A DNA stretch of 64,000 nt from Zobellia laminariae. GTDB lineage: Bacteria; Bacteroidota; Bacteroidia; Flavobacteriales; Flavobacteriaceae. How positions within the stretch are numbered: the stretch's first letter is position 1; each line of letters starts with the position of its first letter. Positions 1 through 9,090 of this stretch are shown piece after piece. Location: positions 1,364,001 to 1,428,000 of the forward strand of contig NZ_RCNS01000002.1 of the NCBI RefSeq assembly GCF_009725995.1, read 5' to 3'. Under the pieces are notes generated by a model. It was not told the DNA's origin. It worked only from the letters and a program-made list of their open reading frames with translations, and did no database searches. A program made the position numbers and the translations under genes.

Positions 1-741
1 TACACGAACTACGTAAAACAACGTACTAGAAGTCTTGAAAAGTTCTGGGATATGGGTAATTCAATAACCGTTAACGGTCAACACACAGCTACACTAGAAG
101 ATTTAGACTTTATCCGGTACATTTATGAAAATTACTCAGATGCAGCTCCAGAAGAAATTGATTATATCTTAAACATAGCGGAGACTTTTAATACAGGAAG
201 CGACCAAATACCTGAAAACCCATTTTTTGCATCAGACGGTTTTGCCACTTTTGACAAGACAATTGTAATTGGCGACGGTATTGTAACATTACTAGAAGAC
301 ACCGGTCTAGACCCAAAAGTAGTTTGGTCAAGTATTTTAGCCCATGAATGGGGACACCAAATACAATTCTTAAACACTGAAAACTGGGAGTACCCAATAC
401 CTGCTTTCAGCAATACCCCCGAATCTACTAGAATGACTGAACTAGAAGCTGATTTTATAACCGGTTACTATCTAACCCATAAAAGAGGCGCTACTTACAA
501 CTGGAAACGCGTTGAAGACTTTTTATCCGCCTTTTTTAATATAGGTGATTGTGGTTTTGAAAATCCTGGCCATCACGGTACACCAGCACAACGTTTAGCT
601 GCAGCTAAAGCTGGTTATGACTTAGCCAACGGAGCTAAGAAAAAAGGTAAGATTCTTAGTCAAGAAGCTGTACACCTCGCTTTTCTTGCAGAATTAAACT
701 CAATTACAAATACGGCAGCACCAAGAAGTGTCGCCAGGTAA
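1..741 (+). CDS. HExxH metallopeptidase-like protein, copy 1 (5' truncated by window)
   Basis: The reading frame is open from base 1. The residues before the first Met (base 52) match the paralogue at 1198-2415 (RSLEKFW here, RSLERFW there), so the true start lies outside the window. The protein carries HEWGHQIQ, a zincin-type HExxH, followed about 40 residues later by ELEADF, which resembles the downstream Glu/Asp ligand region of YpfJ-type neutral zinc metallopeptidases. It shares roughly half its residues with the paralogue, including SDGFA/ADGFA, VIGDGIV, FNIGDC and HHGTP. Proteolytic activity is inferred only from the motifs; substrate unknown. By analogy with copy 2 it is probably an exported lipoprotein. 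A strong terminator follows at 764-793. Confidence 0.8.
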   Translation, partial: YTNYVKQRTRSLEKFWDMGNSITVNGQHTATLEDLDFIRYIYENYSDAAPEEIDYILNIAETFNTGSDQIPENPFFASDGFATFDKTIVIGDGIVTLLEDTGLDPKVVWSSILAHEWGHQIQFLNTENWEYPIPAFSNTPESTRMTELEADFITGYYLTHKRGATYNWKRVEDFLSAFFNIGDCGFENPGHHGTPAQRLAAAKAGYDLANGAKKKGKILSQEAVHLAFLAELNSITNTAAPRSVAR

Positions 742-763
742 TTATTTTATAAATATTTAATGC

Positions 764-793
764 AAAAGGCCGCCTTTATAGGGCGGCCTTTTT
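764..793 (+). terminator. Rho-independent terminator of protease copy 1
   Basis: Stem AAGGCCGCC (766-774) pairs with GGCGGCCTT (782-790), followed by a T run. It sits 22 bases after the copy 1 stop codon. Confidence 0.85.
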
Positions 794-823
794 ATTTTCT
801 ATTCAATATGTGCAAGATAAATT

Positions 824-1040
824 CTATTTTTCCTTGAAGTTATTCAGCCCTTCTAAAAGCCATTCCAGATACACATCACTATCCGTATACTGAACGGCAT
901 TATTCAAGATTTCCAAATCTGGCGACATTAGAACATAATACGGCTGAGAGGCCGCATTGAAATTAACCGTCTGAAAAGTACCCCACTTCTGCCCTATGGT
1001 CTCAATATGTTTTACGCGGCCTGTATTGTATTTATAATCT
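824..1040 (-). pseudogene. Duplicated 3' fragment of dsbD (about 72 codons)
   Basis: This stretch aligns without gaps, at an offset of 1660 bases, to the 3' end of the intact dsbD gene at 2484-4451, stop codon included (824-826 against 2484-2486). On the minus strand it still reads as the thioredoxin-domain end, including GRVKHIETIGQKWG, QPYYVLMSP and NNAVQYTDSDVY. An in-frame TAA lies just upstream of the homology, and no start or CxxC region is present, so it cannot encode a working protein. Identity is mosaic: 128 of 130 bases match in 891-1020, but only 8 of 20 in 841-860, and the terminal residues differ (EGLNNFKEK against SGLENFKSN). It marks the junction of a tandem duplication. Confidence 0.9.
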
Positions 1041-1197
1041 GTTTAATCAAACTCGTACTAATTGTAATATTTATTAACCATTGACATGGCTATTCATTTC
1101 GTGGATTTCATTTTTTGTAAGAAAAAACAATATTTTTAGTAGTTGATTAAATATTATTATTACTATTTTTAGTTAAAATAATCACAAAAACACCTAT

Positions 1198-2415
1198 ATG
1201 AAAAACGCTTATCCAAAAATTGCTGGGATCATCTTTAGCGCAAGTCTCTTTCTTGTCTCCTGTACTAAAGACGAGTTCCAGCCAAGTAATGAAGACAGCT
1301 TAACCCCGTTCACCTCAAAAATGACCCTTCCTATTGCAACTATGTCTTCTGAGGCTCCGCCAACTTTAACTAGAAAACTGCCAGAGAAATCAATGTTTCA
1401 CGACGTTCCTTTTAATTTGGCTTCCATAGTTGAACCTAGTAAATGTACCCTCACACCTTTAGATGACGTGATAGCTGCATCAGTCTCAAGCAACCTTGAT
1501 TCTATTGGACTTGACTGGTACGATCTCTATGCTGAAATGAATTTCTATTCTACTATAATTGATGATAGTGAACAGTATTTTGGTGCGGATGGAGAAGACA
1601 CTCAAAAGGTGAAGAACATAACAAGAAGCCTAGAAAGGTTTTGGTTTATGCCACACGAAATAGAGGTACGTGGGCAACATAAAAGCACCTTAGAAGATTA
1701 CGATAAAATAGTTGACATCTTAATGTTCTGGTATGAATTACCTGCTCAAGATGCTAATGCCTTTGCTTATTATTTTACGAATTTCGTTAACGAGGAAAGC
1801 ACATTTCTTACTGAAACACCATTGATAGCCGCAGACGGATTTGCCATTGCTTTAGATGGTCTTTTTGGCCAAAATGATCTTATTGTTATTGGTGATGGTA
1901 TAGTAGACCTTTTAGAGCAAACAGGTATCAGAAGAGGTGTAATTTGGAATGGTATTATGGCTCATGAGTGGGCACACCAAATACAATTTAACAACCAAGA
2001 TAAGTGGTACCCTAATGGCGCTGCGGATAACGCCCCTGAAGCTACTAGAACTACAGAACTTGAAGCCGATTTTTTTACCGGTTATTATGTGACCCACAAA
2101 AAAGGTGGCACCCAAAATTGGAGAAGAACGCAACAGTTTCTTGAGCTTTTCTTTAATATTGGCGACTGTAGTTTTACAAGTGATGGACATCACGGAACAC
2201 CTCTACAGCGTATGGAAGCAGCAAGAAAAGGCTACTTATTAGCTAGAAATATGCAAAGAAAGGGTCTGGTTTTAAATGCTAACCAAGTACATAAAAGGTT
2301 TTTAAATAAGCTAGATAAAATTTTAGGTGAAGAACCATTAAGAGATATTCCGTCTACTGATGAGGAAATTGAAGATGAATTTCAATTAGATGTCCAACCG
2401 GATGCCCTTCAATAA
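1198..2415 (+). CDS. HExxH metallopeptidase-like lipoprotein, copy 2
   Basis: 405 residues. The N-terminus has a hydrophobic segment ending in a lipobox-like LVSC (about residues 19-22), so the mature protein is probably a lipid-anchored envelope protein. The C-terminal two thirds carries HEWAHQIQ, then ELEADFFTGYY and a GDC..GHHGTP stretch, the arrangement seen in YpfJ-type zinc metallopeptidases; two His and a downstream Glu or Asp would bind zinc. It is paralogous to the truncated gene at 1-741. The acidic C-terminal tail after about residue 380 is absent from copy 1. The gene converges on dsbD with a shared terminator between them. Substrate and role are unknown. Confidence 0.8.
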   Translation: MKNAYPKIAGIIFSASLFLVSCTKDEFQPSNEDSLTPFTSKMTLPIATMSSEAPPTLTRKLPEKSMFHDVPFNLASIVEPSKCTLTPLDDVIAASVSSNLDSIGLDWYDLYAEMNFYSTIIDDSEQYFGADGEDTQKVKNITRSLERFWFMPHEIEVRGQHKSTLEDYDKIVDILMFWYELPAQDANAFAYYFTNFVNEESTFLTETPLIAADGFAIALDGLFGQNDLIVIGDGIVDLLEQTGIRRGVIWNGIMAHEWAHQIQFNNQDKWYPNGAADNAPEATRTTELEADFFTGYYVTHKKGGTQNWRRTQQFLELFFNIGDCSFTSDGHHGTPLQRMEAARKGYLLARNMQRKGLVLNANQVHKRFLNKLDKILGEEPLRDIPSTDEEIEDEFQLDVQPDALQ

Positions 2416-2427
2416 GAGATTATAAAT

Positions 2428-2470
2428 GAAAAAAGGGAATTCCAAAAAAAATGGAATTCCCTTTTTCTTT
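2428..2470. terminator. Bidirectional terminator between protease copy 2 and dsbD
   Basis: AAAAGGGAATTCC pairs with GGAATTCCCTTTT across an A-rich loop. A flanking A tract on one side and T tract on the other let it serve both convergent genes. Confidence 0.85.
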
Positions 2471-2483
2471 TCTAAGATATTGC

Positions 2484-4451
2484 TTAGTTACTTTTAAAAT
2501 TCTCTAATCCAGATTCTAACCATTCCCGATACACATCGCTATCCGTGTACTGAACGGCATTATTCAAGATTTCCAAATCTGGCGACATTAAAACATAATA
2601 CGGCTGAGAGGCCGCATTGAAATTAACCGTCTGAAAAGTACCCCACTTCTGCCCTATGGTTTCAATATGTTTTACGCGGCCTGTATCATATTTAAAATCG
2701 AATTGCTCAGACTCTGGCAACTCCTTTCGGTCATCTACGTAAAGTGAAATAAGAACATAGTCTTCTTTTAAAATTTCATACACATCAGGCTCACTCCAAA
2801 CGTTTTCCTCCATTTTTCTACAGTTGACACATGCCCAACCCGTAAAATCCAATAGAATTGGCTTATTGACCTCCTTTGCATACGCTACGCCTTCTTCAAA
2901 ATCTTTAAAACAGTTGATTCCCAGAGGACAATCGCTTTCGGTTTCAAAAATACTGTAGAATGCAGGGGGCGGGAAACCACTCAATAATTTTAGGCTGGAA
3001 ACACCTAAAAGCCCTAATATAATATAGATTGAAAAACCAGCACTGATGAAACCTGTTGCTTTTCGCCCTAAAGAAAGTTTCTTTTTAGGTCCATCGTGAG
3101 GGAATTTGAAAACACCAAAAAGATACAGCGTTAACAAAACAAACAACACTATCCATATTCCCAAGAATATTTCACGTTTTAGAATACCCCAGTTACCAAC
3201 CAAGTCTGCATTAGAAAGGAACTTGAGTGCCAATGCTAATTCCAAGAATCCTAATACCACTTTAACGGTTGTCATCCATCCACCGGACTTTGGCAATGAA
3301 TTTAACCAAGCAGGAAACAAGGCAAAAAGAGCAAACGGCAGCGCTAACGCCACACCAAAACCAGTCATACCGGCAGAAAGGTTCATAGCAACATCTCCCT
3401 CTTCCAAAACAGTACTTCCTAAAAGACCTCCTAAAATAGGACCGGTACATGAGAAAGAAACGATTGCCAAGGTAACCGCCATAAAGAAAATACCCATAAC
3501 CCCTCCTATTTTGGAAGAAGCAGCATCCATCTTATTAGCCCAAGAGCTAGGTAATGTCAATTCATAATAACCAAAAAAGGAAAACGAAAAGAAAACGAAA
3601 ATCAAGAAAAATGCTATGTTCAGCCAAATATTAGTAGCTATAGTATTTAATATTTGAGAATCTACCGAGTCAAAAATATGGAAAGGCAAACTGAGCAGAA
3701 AGTATATCAAAACAATAAAAAAACCATACAAAAGGGCATTTATAACACCTTTTGATTTCTGCTGCGAGTGCTTCGTAAAGAATGATACCGTAAGCGGAAT
3801 CATTGGAAAAACACATGGTGTTAGCAAAGCTATTAATCCGCCTAAAAAACCTAAGCCAAAAATCATCCAAAGACTGGAGCCTGTCTCAACCCCATCATGG
3901 GAATTTCCTAATAGCTCTTTTTTCTTTAGGTCTAACTTTAACGCCGCTCCCAGAGTTTTGCTGTGTTCATCTATAGTTTTTTCTTCCTTTACAGCTGCAC
4001 CTCCATCAAGAACAAAGCTGAAATCTTGGTCTATCGGAATACAAACCTCCTTACATACCTGATAAAAAAGGTTAATATCAATCTGGTTTACACTAGAATC
4101 TAACAGCCGTATTTTCTGAGAAAAAATGGCAGTTTCTATAAAAAAAGTCTCGTCTACTTCAAAAATATCACTGTATTCAACCACTGTCTCACTTTCAGTA
4201 GTTTCACCTAAAAGCTCATAGCCTTCACCAACCTTCTTATAATCGAACTCACTTGGTAACGAGCCACCTTCTGAGGTGAATTGCGAAAAGATATGCCAAC
4301 CTTCAGCAATGTTTCCTTTAAGTACCAACTCATAATCTGTGTCGCTAATTTTCTTCACTTCTTGCGACCATTTCACCGGATTATCATCATCCTGAGAAAA
4401 AACACTTAAAGCGCTAAAAAACAATGCGATAAATACTATTATATGCCTCAT
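2484..4451 (-). CDS. dsbD: Thiol:disulfide interchange protein DsbD
   Basis: 655 residues with the three-part DsbD layout. An N-terminal periplasmic domain follows a signal peptide and has the CKEVC cysteine pair. A multi-helix membrane domain carries the two buried redox cysteines (TPCVFPMIPLTVSFF and SFSCTGPILGG). A C-terminal thioredoxin-like domain has the CxxC motif ACVNC near residue 540. It moves reducing power from cytoplasmic thioredoxin to envelope thiol proteins and cytochrome c maturation. The start codon overlaps the tilS stop by one base (TAATG), which suggests translational coupling. It is the last gene of the FMN reductase-pabB-tilS-dsbD run. Its 3' end is duplicated at 824-1040. 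Confidence 0.95.
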   Translation of the reverse strand: MRHIIVFIALFFSALSVFSQDDDNPVKWSQEVKKISDTDYELVLKGNIAEGWHIFSQFTSEGGSLPSEFDYKKVGEGYELLGETTESETVVEYSDIFEVDETFFIETAIFSQKIRLLDSSVNQIDINLFYQVCKEVCIPIDQDFSFVLDGGAAVKEEKTIDEHSKTLGAALKLDLKKKELLGNSHDGVETGSSLWMIFGLGFLGGLIALLTPCVFPMIPLTVSFFTKHSQQKSKGVINALLYGFFIVLIYFLLSLPFHIFDSVDSQILNTIATNIWLNIAFFLIFVFFSFSFFGYYELTLPSSWANKMDAASSKIGGVMGIFFMAVTLAIVSFSCTGPILGGLLGSTVLEEGDVAMNLSAGMTGFGVALALPFALFALFPAWLNSLPKSGGWMTTVKVVLGFLELALALKFLSNADLVGNWGILKREIFLGIWIVLFVLLTLYLFGVFKFPHDGPKKKLSLGRKATGFISAGFSIYIILGLLGVSSLKLLSGFPPPAFYSIFETESDCPLGINCFKDFEEGVAYAKEVNKPILLDFTGWACVNCRKMEENVWSEPDVYEILKEDYVLISLYVDDRKELPESEQFDFKYDTGRVKHIETIGQKWGTFQTVNFNAASQPYYVLMSPDLEILNNAVQYTDSDVYREWLESGLENFKSN

Positions 4452-5755
4452 TAATTTAATGTGAATTTTAAAATTTCACTTGTATTTTTTGTTACTTTAA
4501 AACGTTCGTCTGCACGTCTACCTATTACCCACACCACCTCTTCTCCACTACAAAGCAACCATTGTTGCTCCTTAGCAACAACATCTACTTTTTCATCCTT
4601 AAAAAACTTAGAAAGCTTTTTTCTTCCCTTCATTCCTAATGGATAAAAGTAGTCGCCATTTTTCCATTTCCTTATCGTTAACGGATACTTTAACGCTTTT
4701 TTATCAATGTAGAGTGTGCGCTTATTTTTTATAGAAAGGTCGTGTACTGTTTCAATTTTAAGTTGAATAGGCTCTAAAACCTCAGTTTGTTCTTCTTTAA
4801 CTAGGAACTGAACGTCTGACTCCTCCTTGATTTTCGTTAATAATAAAAACTCCCTATCCTTGAGCAAACGATATGTTTTAGAATGAATTTCCTTACCGCT
4901 CATAGCTGATAAAAGATTTTCTACATCATTCCACTCCGTGAAGCCATAATCCCTAAAAAAAGCATGTATGTAAGGTGAAATAGGTTCTAACTTCAACAGT
5001 TCTGCAATAGAAATACGAACAATACCATTGTTTTCCTGAAACAAACGGGATTTTAGTTCTTTTACTTGAGAATCAATTAAAGCTGCGCTTTCAGAAAGGT
5101 AATCTTGGGTTTTTGTAAAGTTCTTTAAAAACGAGGGATTCAAATCTTTTAGCAAAGGAACAATCTCGTGTCTGATTTTATTCCTCAAATATTTAGTATC
5201 TGCATTACTGGCATCTTCCCGCCACTGCAATTTTTGAGACTGCGCATATTCTAAAATTTGACTTCTTGAAAAGCGAAGAAGCGGCCGTGACACCGTATCC
5301 GTTTTTTCTGGAATACCGGTTAAACCATCTATACCTGTACCCCTAGAAAGATTGATTAAAAAAGTTTCTAGGCTATCATCTACATGATGTGCGGTAACCA
5401 AGGTTTTAATATCGTTTTTACGCATCATTTCTGCAAACCAACGGTACCGGAGCTCCCTTGCCCCTATTTGAATAGATACTTTATTCTCTTCAACATAACC
5501 AGTTGTATCAAAATTAGTTACTAAAAAAATTTTATCGTTATGAGCAGCTAGATTTCGAACAAATTCTTCATCAACATTACTAGCATCACCTCTTAAGTTA
5601 AAATTGCAATGCGCTATAGTAAAGTCTAATTTAGACTTAGCACAAAGGTCTACCAAAACGGTACTATCCAAACCCCCACTACAAGCGAGTAAGAACTTGT
5701 CTTTGATAAGGTTTTGAAAATTGATTTCAATATGTTTTTGGAATTCTTCTAGCAC
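4451..5755 (-). CDS. tilS: tRNA(Ile)-lysidine synthase TilS
   Basis: 434 residues. The N-terminal PP-loop ATPase motif is CSGGLDSTVL (about residues 24-33), with HCNFNLRG and TAHHVDDSLET further on, as in TilS. The C-terminal TilS domain includes RKWKNGDYFYPLGMKGRKKLSKFF. The enzyme adds lysine to C34 of tRNA-Ile(CAU) in the cytoplasm, so that the tRNA reads AUA codons, and is normally essential. It lies 60 bases after pabB and overlaps dsbD by one base, consistent with one operon. Confidence 0.96.
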   Translation of the reverse strand: MLEEFQKHIEINFQNLIKDKFLLACSGGLDSTVLVDLCAKSKLDFTIAHCNFNLRGDASNVDEEFVRNLAAHNDKIFLVTNFDTTGYVEENKVSIQIGARELRYRWFAEMMRKNDIKTLVTAHHVDDSLETFLINLSRGTGIDGLTGIPEKTDTVSRPLLRFSRSQILEYAQSQKLQWREDASNADTKYLRNKIRHEIVPLLKDLNPSFLKNFTKTQDYLSESAALIDSQVKELKSRLFQENNGIVRISIAELLKLEPISPYIHAFFRDYGFTEWNDVENLLSAMSGKEIHSKTYRLLKDREFLLLTKIKEESDVQFLVKEEQTEVLEPIQLKIETVHDLSIKNKRTLYIDKKALKYPLTIRKWKNGDYFYPLGMKGRKKLSKFFKDEKVDVVAKEQQWLLCSGEEVVWVIGRRADERFKVTKNTSEILKFTLN

Positions 5756-5815
5756 GGTATAAAGGTAATCAAGAATTACAATTTAGAAGTAACGGGAGTC
5801 AATCTTTACGCAAGT

Positions 5816-7114
5816 TCATTCCTCAAGAACTTCGCGCATGGCTTTTGCTTTTAACAAGCACTCTTCATATTCTTTTTCAGGAATAGCCTTAGCCGTAATG
5901 GCACCTCCTACGGAATACGAAACGTATCTTTTGGTCTTATTATAGAGAATACTGCGAATCACCACATTAAAATCAAAATCGCCTTCTGGCGTAAAATAGC
6001 CTACTGCACCACTATACAGGCCACGCTTAAAAGCCTCTAGCTCTTCAATTATTTTCATAGCAGATACTTTGGGTGCACCCGTCATACTCCCCATTGGAAA
6101 AGATTGCCGAATAACATCCACAGGATTGGTATTTGGAGCTACCTTGGCTACAACGGTAGAAATCATTTGGTGCACCTGCTCAAAAGTGTACACTTCACAA
6201 AGCTCCTCAACAATAACACTTCCTTTCAAAGCTCCTTTAGATAGATCATTACGAACCAAATCAACAATCATTATATTTTCGGCACGTTCTTTCGGGTCTG
6301 CTTTAAGCGCAGCAATCAGTTTCTCATCTTCTTCAATTTGAGATGCTCTTTTTGCAGTTCCCTTTATAGGTTGAGAAATTAACTTACCGCCCTCTTTGCG
6401 TAAATAACGCTCTGGAGAAGCCGAAAGCAGATAATTGTCGTACACCCTGAGAAACGAGGCGAAAGGCGCTTCTGATATCTTATTTAGCTTCTGATAGGTC
6501 TTAAATGGATTGATTTGTGTGTCTTCTGCATAAAATTCTTGACAAAAGTTAGCTTCATAGATATCGCCTCGGTGAATATGGGATAACATTGTTCTAACCT
6601 GACGGAAATATTCATCCTTAAAAACGCGAAGCTTTATCTTAATGTTTTCAGTAACCGTAACCTTCTCTTCTTTTAAATCGGCTTCACTTGAAATCAGGTC
6701 AAAATCTGGTTGGACTTCATCATCCACCATCATTAAATACTGAAAAACTACTGTGTTTCCTGTTATTTTAATGATTTTCTTAGGCTGAAAAAAGAACAGC
6801 TCAGCAAAACCTAATCCATCGTGATTCTTAGATGACAATCGCTCTACATCGTTCTTCAAATCATAAGAAAGGTACCCAAAAATATAGTCCTTGGCCTGGC
6901 CTTGAAATTCTCTTAGTTTTTCAAAAGCCTGATAACTATCCGTTTTAATAGTCGTTAAAGCATCAACAGCCAGTAGAGCATCAAAAGAACTGTATTTACT
7001 AGTATGCCCGTTGCCATCTAGCCAAACAATCTCTTCAAACTGTTGAGCCCACAACAGTAGCTTCTCTTTGAATTTTCCAATATCAGAAACGGTGAACGAA
7101 GCAGAAATACGCAA
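5816..7114 (-). CDS. pabB: Aminodeoxychorismate synthase component I
   Basis: 432 residues, a chorismate-binding enzyme with an anthranilate synthase component I-type N-terminal domain. Visible motifs are ANFCQEFYAED, PIKGTAKR, MIVDLVRNDL and GSMTGAPKVSAMKIIEELE. The Lys in PIKGT is the nucleophile typical of PabB, and separates it from TrpE-type enzymes, which lack it. It makes 4-amino-4-deoxychorismate for folate, with ammonia from a PabA glutaminase not encoded here. It lies 12 bases downstream of the FMN reductase gene and upstream of tilS on the same strand. Confidence 0.93.
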   Translation of the reverse strand: MRISASFTVSDIGKFKEKLLLWAQQFEEIVWLDGNGHTSKYSSFDALLAVDALTTIKTDSYQAFEKLREFQGQAKDYIFGYLSYDLKNDVERLSSKNHDGLGFAELFFFQPKKIIKITGNTVVFQYLMMVDDEVQPDFDLISSEADLKEEKVTVTENIKIKLRVFKDEYFRQVRTMLSHIHRGDIYEANFCQEFYAEDTQINPFKTYQKLNKISEAPFASFLRVYDNYLLSASPERYLRKEGGKLISQPIKGTAKRASQIEEDEKLIAALKADPKERAENIMIVDLVRNDLSKGALKGSVIVEELCEVYTFEQVHQMISTVVAKVAPNTNPVDVIRQSFPMGSMTGAPKVSAMKIIEELEAFKRGLYSGAVGYFTPEGDFDFNVVIRSILYNKTKRYVSYSVGGAITAKAIPEKEYEECLLKAKAMREVLEE

Positions 7115-7126
7115 TTGACGGTTGCT

Positions 7127-7660
7127 TTAAAGTTTACTTAAAAATTGATCTAAAGCAGCACTATGGGCCTTAGCTAGCTCTTTATTGACTATCCCTTCTC
7201 CTTCTGAAAAGTTCTCTTGAAAACTAGGTAAAGAAAATGTTGCCGCTACTTGAGCACCAAACCTAGGAATTACATTTTTGGTAATCTCCAAAGCAGTCAT
7301 ACCCCCTCTTTGACCACCCGAAGTAGACATTAAAAACACAGGCTTCTCATCTAAAAACTTACGCTCAACACGTGATAACCAATCTGTTAAATTCTTAAAA
7401 TAAGCCGAAGGCCCACTATTATGCTCATTAACAGAAATAATAATACCATCTGCTTTAACTATATCGTTTTTGAGCTCTATTAAAGAATTGGAATATCCAT
7501 TCTCTTTCTCATAATCTTCACTAAACATCGGGAAAGGAAAATTAACCATATTCAACAGCTGAATTTCATTACCCTCAATAAGAGAAACTGTATATTTTAC
7601 GAGTTGATAATTAATTGATTTAGAAGAGTTACTCCCAGCAAATGCCAATATTGAAGCCAT
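7127..7660 (-). CDS. NAD(P)H-dependent FMN reductase family protein
   Basis: 177 residues, flavodoxin-like fold of the NADPH-dependent FMN reductase family. It opens with a phosphate-binding loop region (FAGSNSSKSINYQL), then SVNEHNSGPSAYFKNLTDW and STSGGQRGG, which contact the flavin in this family. It probably reduces FMN, quinones or other small oxidants in the cytoplasm; the substrate cannot be told from sequence. First gene of the run leading into pabB-tilS-dsbD, with only 12 bases before pabB. Confidence 0.85.
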   Translation of the reverse strand: MASILAFAGSNSSKSINYQLVKYTVSLIEGNEIQLLNMVNFPFPMFSEDYEKENGYSNSLIELKNDIVKADGIIISVNEHNSGPSAYFKNLTDWLSRVERKFLDEKPVFLMSTSGGQRGGMTALEITKNVIPRFGAQVAATFSLPSFQENFSEGEGIVNKELAKAHSAALDQFLSKL

Positions 7661-7697
7661 AGTACAATGTGTTTTAGCGAAAATATAGCAAATAGAG

Positions 7698-7726
7698 TTG
7701 AATTGCGAGTATTTTGGCTAATTTTG
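7698..7726 (+). promoter_or_regulatory. Bacteroidota-type promoter upstream of the DUF1624-like gene
   Basis: A -33 TTG (7698-7700) lies 18 bases before a -7 box TAATTTTG (7719-7726), which fits the TTTG/TAnnTTTG consensus. Transcription would begin near 7733, giving a leader of about 125 nt before the coding start at 7859. A second -7-like TAATTTTG occurs at 7773-7780. Confidence 0.55.
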
Positions 7727-7744
7727 CACCGCAAACATCCAAAC

Positions 7745-7802
7745 TAACTGTATTACAAGTATATAAGACAGTTAATTTTGTGAAGCACACTTAAATACTT
7801 GT
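7745..7802 (+). promoter_or_regulatory. Leader with two mutually exclusive inverted repeats
   Basis: TAACTGT (7745-7751) is complementary to ACAGTTA (7768-7774). The loop holds ACAAGTAT (7755-7762), which is perfectly complementary to ATACTTGT (7795-7802). Forming the second hairpin would open the first. This lies between the predicted transcription start and the coding start, so it could be a switchable leader or a pair of operator sites. Function is inferred only. Confidence 0.35.
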
Positions 7803-7858
7803 GAGTTATACGTACTAAAATGTGAAGTTTTGAGTTTTAATGATGCTTTTGCCAACTT

Positions 7859-9058
7859 TTGATAAAATCACCAGTGGAAAATAAAACAACGAGACTATAT
7901 TTTATTGATGCCATGCGAGCATGGGCCATTCTTATGATGCTACAAGGGCATTTTATAGATGGACTTCTAGATACCGCATTTAGAGATGGCAGCAGTATAA
8001 CTTTCTCAATTTGGAAATACTTTAGAGGTATTACAGCCCCCGTATTCTTTACGGTTTCTGGCTTTATATTTACTTTTCTTTTAATTAAAGGAGATAAAAC
8101 TGGACTTCAAAACCCTAGGGTTAAAAAAGGCTTAAAAAGAGGGCTTGAACTTCTTTTCATCGGGTACTTATTACGAATGAATCTTTTAGGTCTCTTACAG
8201 GGTGAAATTTACGATTCTTTCTATCTGGTAGATGTATTACATTGTATTGGTCTTTCTCTACTGGGAATCATTGCCATATACTTACTTTCCCAAAAGCGAA
8301 AGAAATATATTTTTCCAACAGCGCTCGTTAGTATAACCGTATTACTGTTTGTTTTTGAGCCCACATATAAAACCTGGGGCTTCTCATTTTTACCTGATGC
8401 ATTTGCCAATTATCTAACTAAAAGCAATGGTTCCGTTTTCACTATTTTACCATGGTTTGGCTACGCAGCGTTTGGCGCATTTCTATCGGTTGTTTTTACA
8501 AAATTTAAAAACTACAGACACCTATACTCCGTTGCTATTCCACTCTTTGCTATAACCGGAGCAGCACTTATTGCATATTCTTCTGATTTGTTTTTATATA
8601 TTTCACAAATAACCGATTTACAGTTGTTTGCGAATATTTATTTTAATAATTACTTATTCATAAGATTAGGAGATGTATTGCTTGTATTTTGTGTATTTAT
8701 GCTGCTAAGAGGCTTGTTAAAACACAGCACAGTACTTAAATTAGGGCAGAGCACATTATCTATTTACATCGTTCATTTTATGATTCTATACGGCTCATTT
8801 ACGGGGCTAGGATTATATCGGTTTTTTCATCATTCTCTTACCCCTACTGTTGCCATTTTGGGAGCTTTGGCTTTCATGATTATATGTACCTTTTCCGCAC
8901 TTAAATATGAAGACAATAAGGAGATGATAAAACTAAGAGCTTCAACTACCCTTAGGTTTTTGTTAGTTAAAATAGAGCTTTTCTCTCTTAGTGTTTTTCA
9001 ACTTTCCAAAAATCGGTTTTTTAGATTATTAAGAAGGGTTGGTTGGGCAAAAAACTAA
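7859..9058 (+). CDS. DUF1624-like multi-pass membrane protein (acyltransferase-related)
   Basis: 399 residues, TTG start. About ten hydrophobic segments are visible. The N-terminal signature RLYFIDAMRAWAILMMLQGH, followed by APVFFTVSGFIFTFLL, resembles DUF1624/heparan-alpha-glucosaminide N-acetyltransferase-like and related acyltransferase families: an R-x-x-x-x-D-x-x-R-x-x-A-I start with a conserved His on helix 1. It may transfer acyl groups to an envelope sugar, but the acceptor is unknown. It stands alone on the plus strand between two minus-strand genes. The start is uncertain because no ribosome binding site is visible. Confidence 0.65.
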   Translation: MIKSPVENKTTRLYFIDAMRAWAILMMLQGHFIDGLLDTAFRDGSSITFSIWKYFRGITAPVFFTVSGFIFTFLLIKGDKTGLQNPRVKKGLKRGLELLFIGYLLRMNLLGLLQGEIYDSFYLVDVLHCIGLSLLGIIAIYLLSQKRKKYIFPTALVSITVLLFVFEPTYKTWGFSFLPDAFANYLTKSNGSVFTILPWFGYAAFGAFLSVVFTKFKNYRHLYSVAIPLFAITGAALIAYSSDLFLYISQITDLQLFANIYFNNYLFIRLGDVLLVFCVFMLLRGLLKHSTVLKLGQSTLSIYIVHFMILYGSFTGLGLYRFFHHSLTPTVAILGALAFMIICTFSALKYEDNKEMIKLRASTTLRFLLVKIELFSLSVFQLSKNRFFRLLRRVGWAKN

Positions 9059-9090
9059 TTCTTGTTACTTACCTCATAAAATAGCTCACA

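Noticed and set aside
3106..3567. 153-codon plus-strand frame inside dsbD
   Set aside because: Antisense shadow of a well-supported gene.
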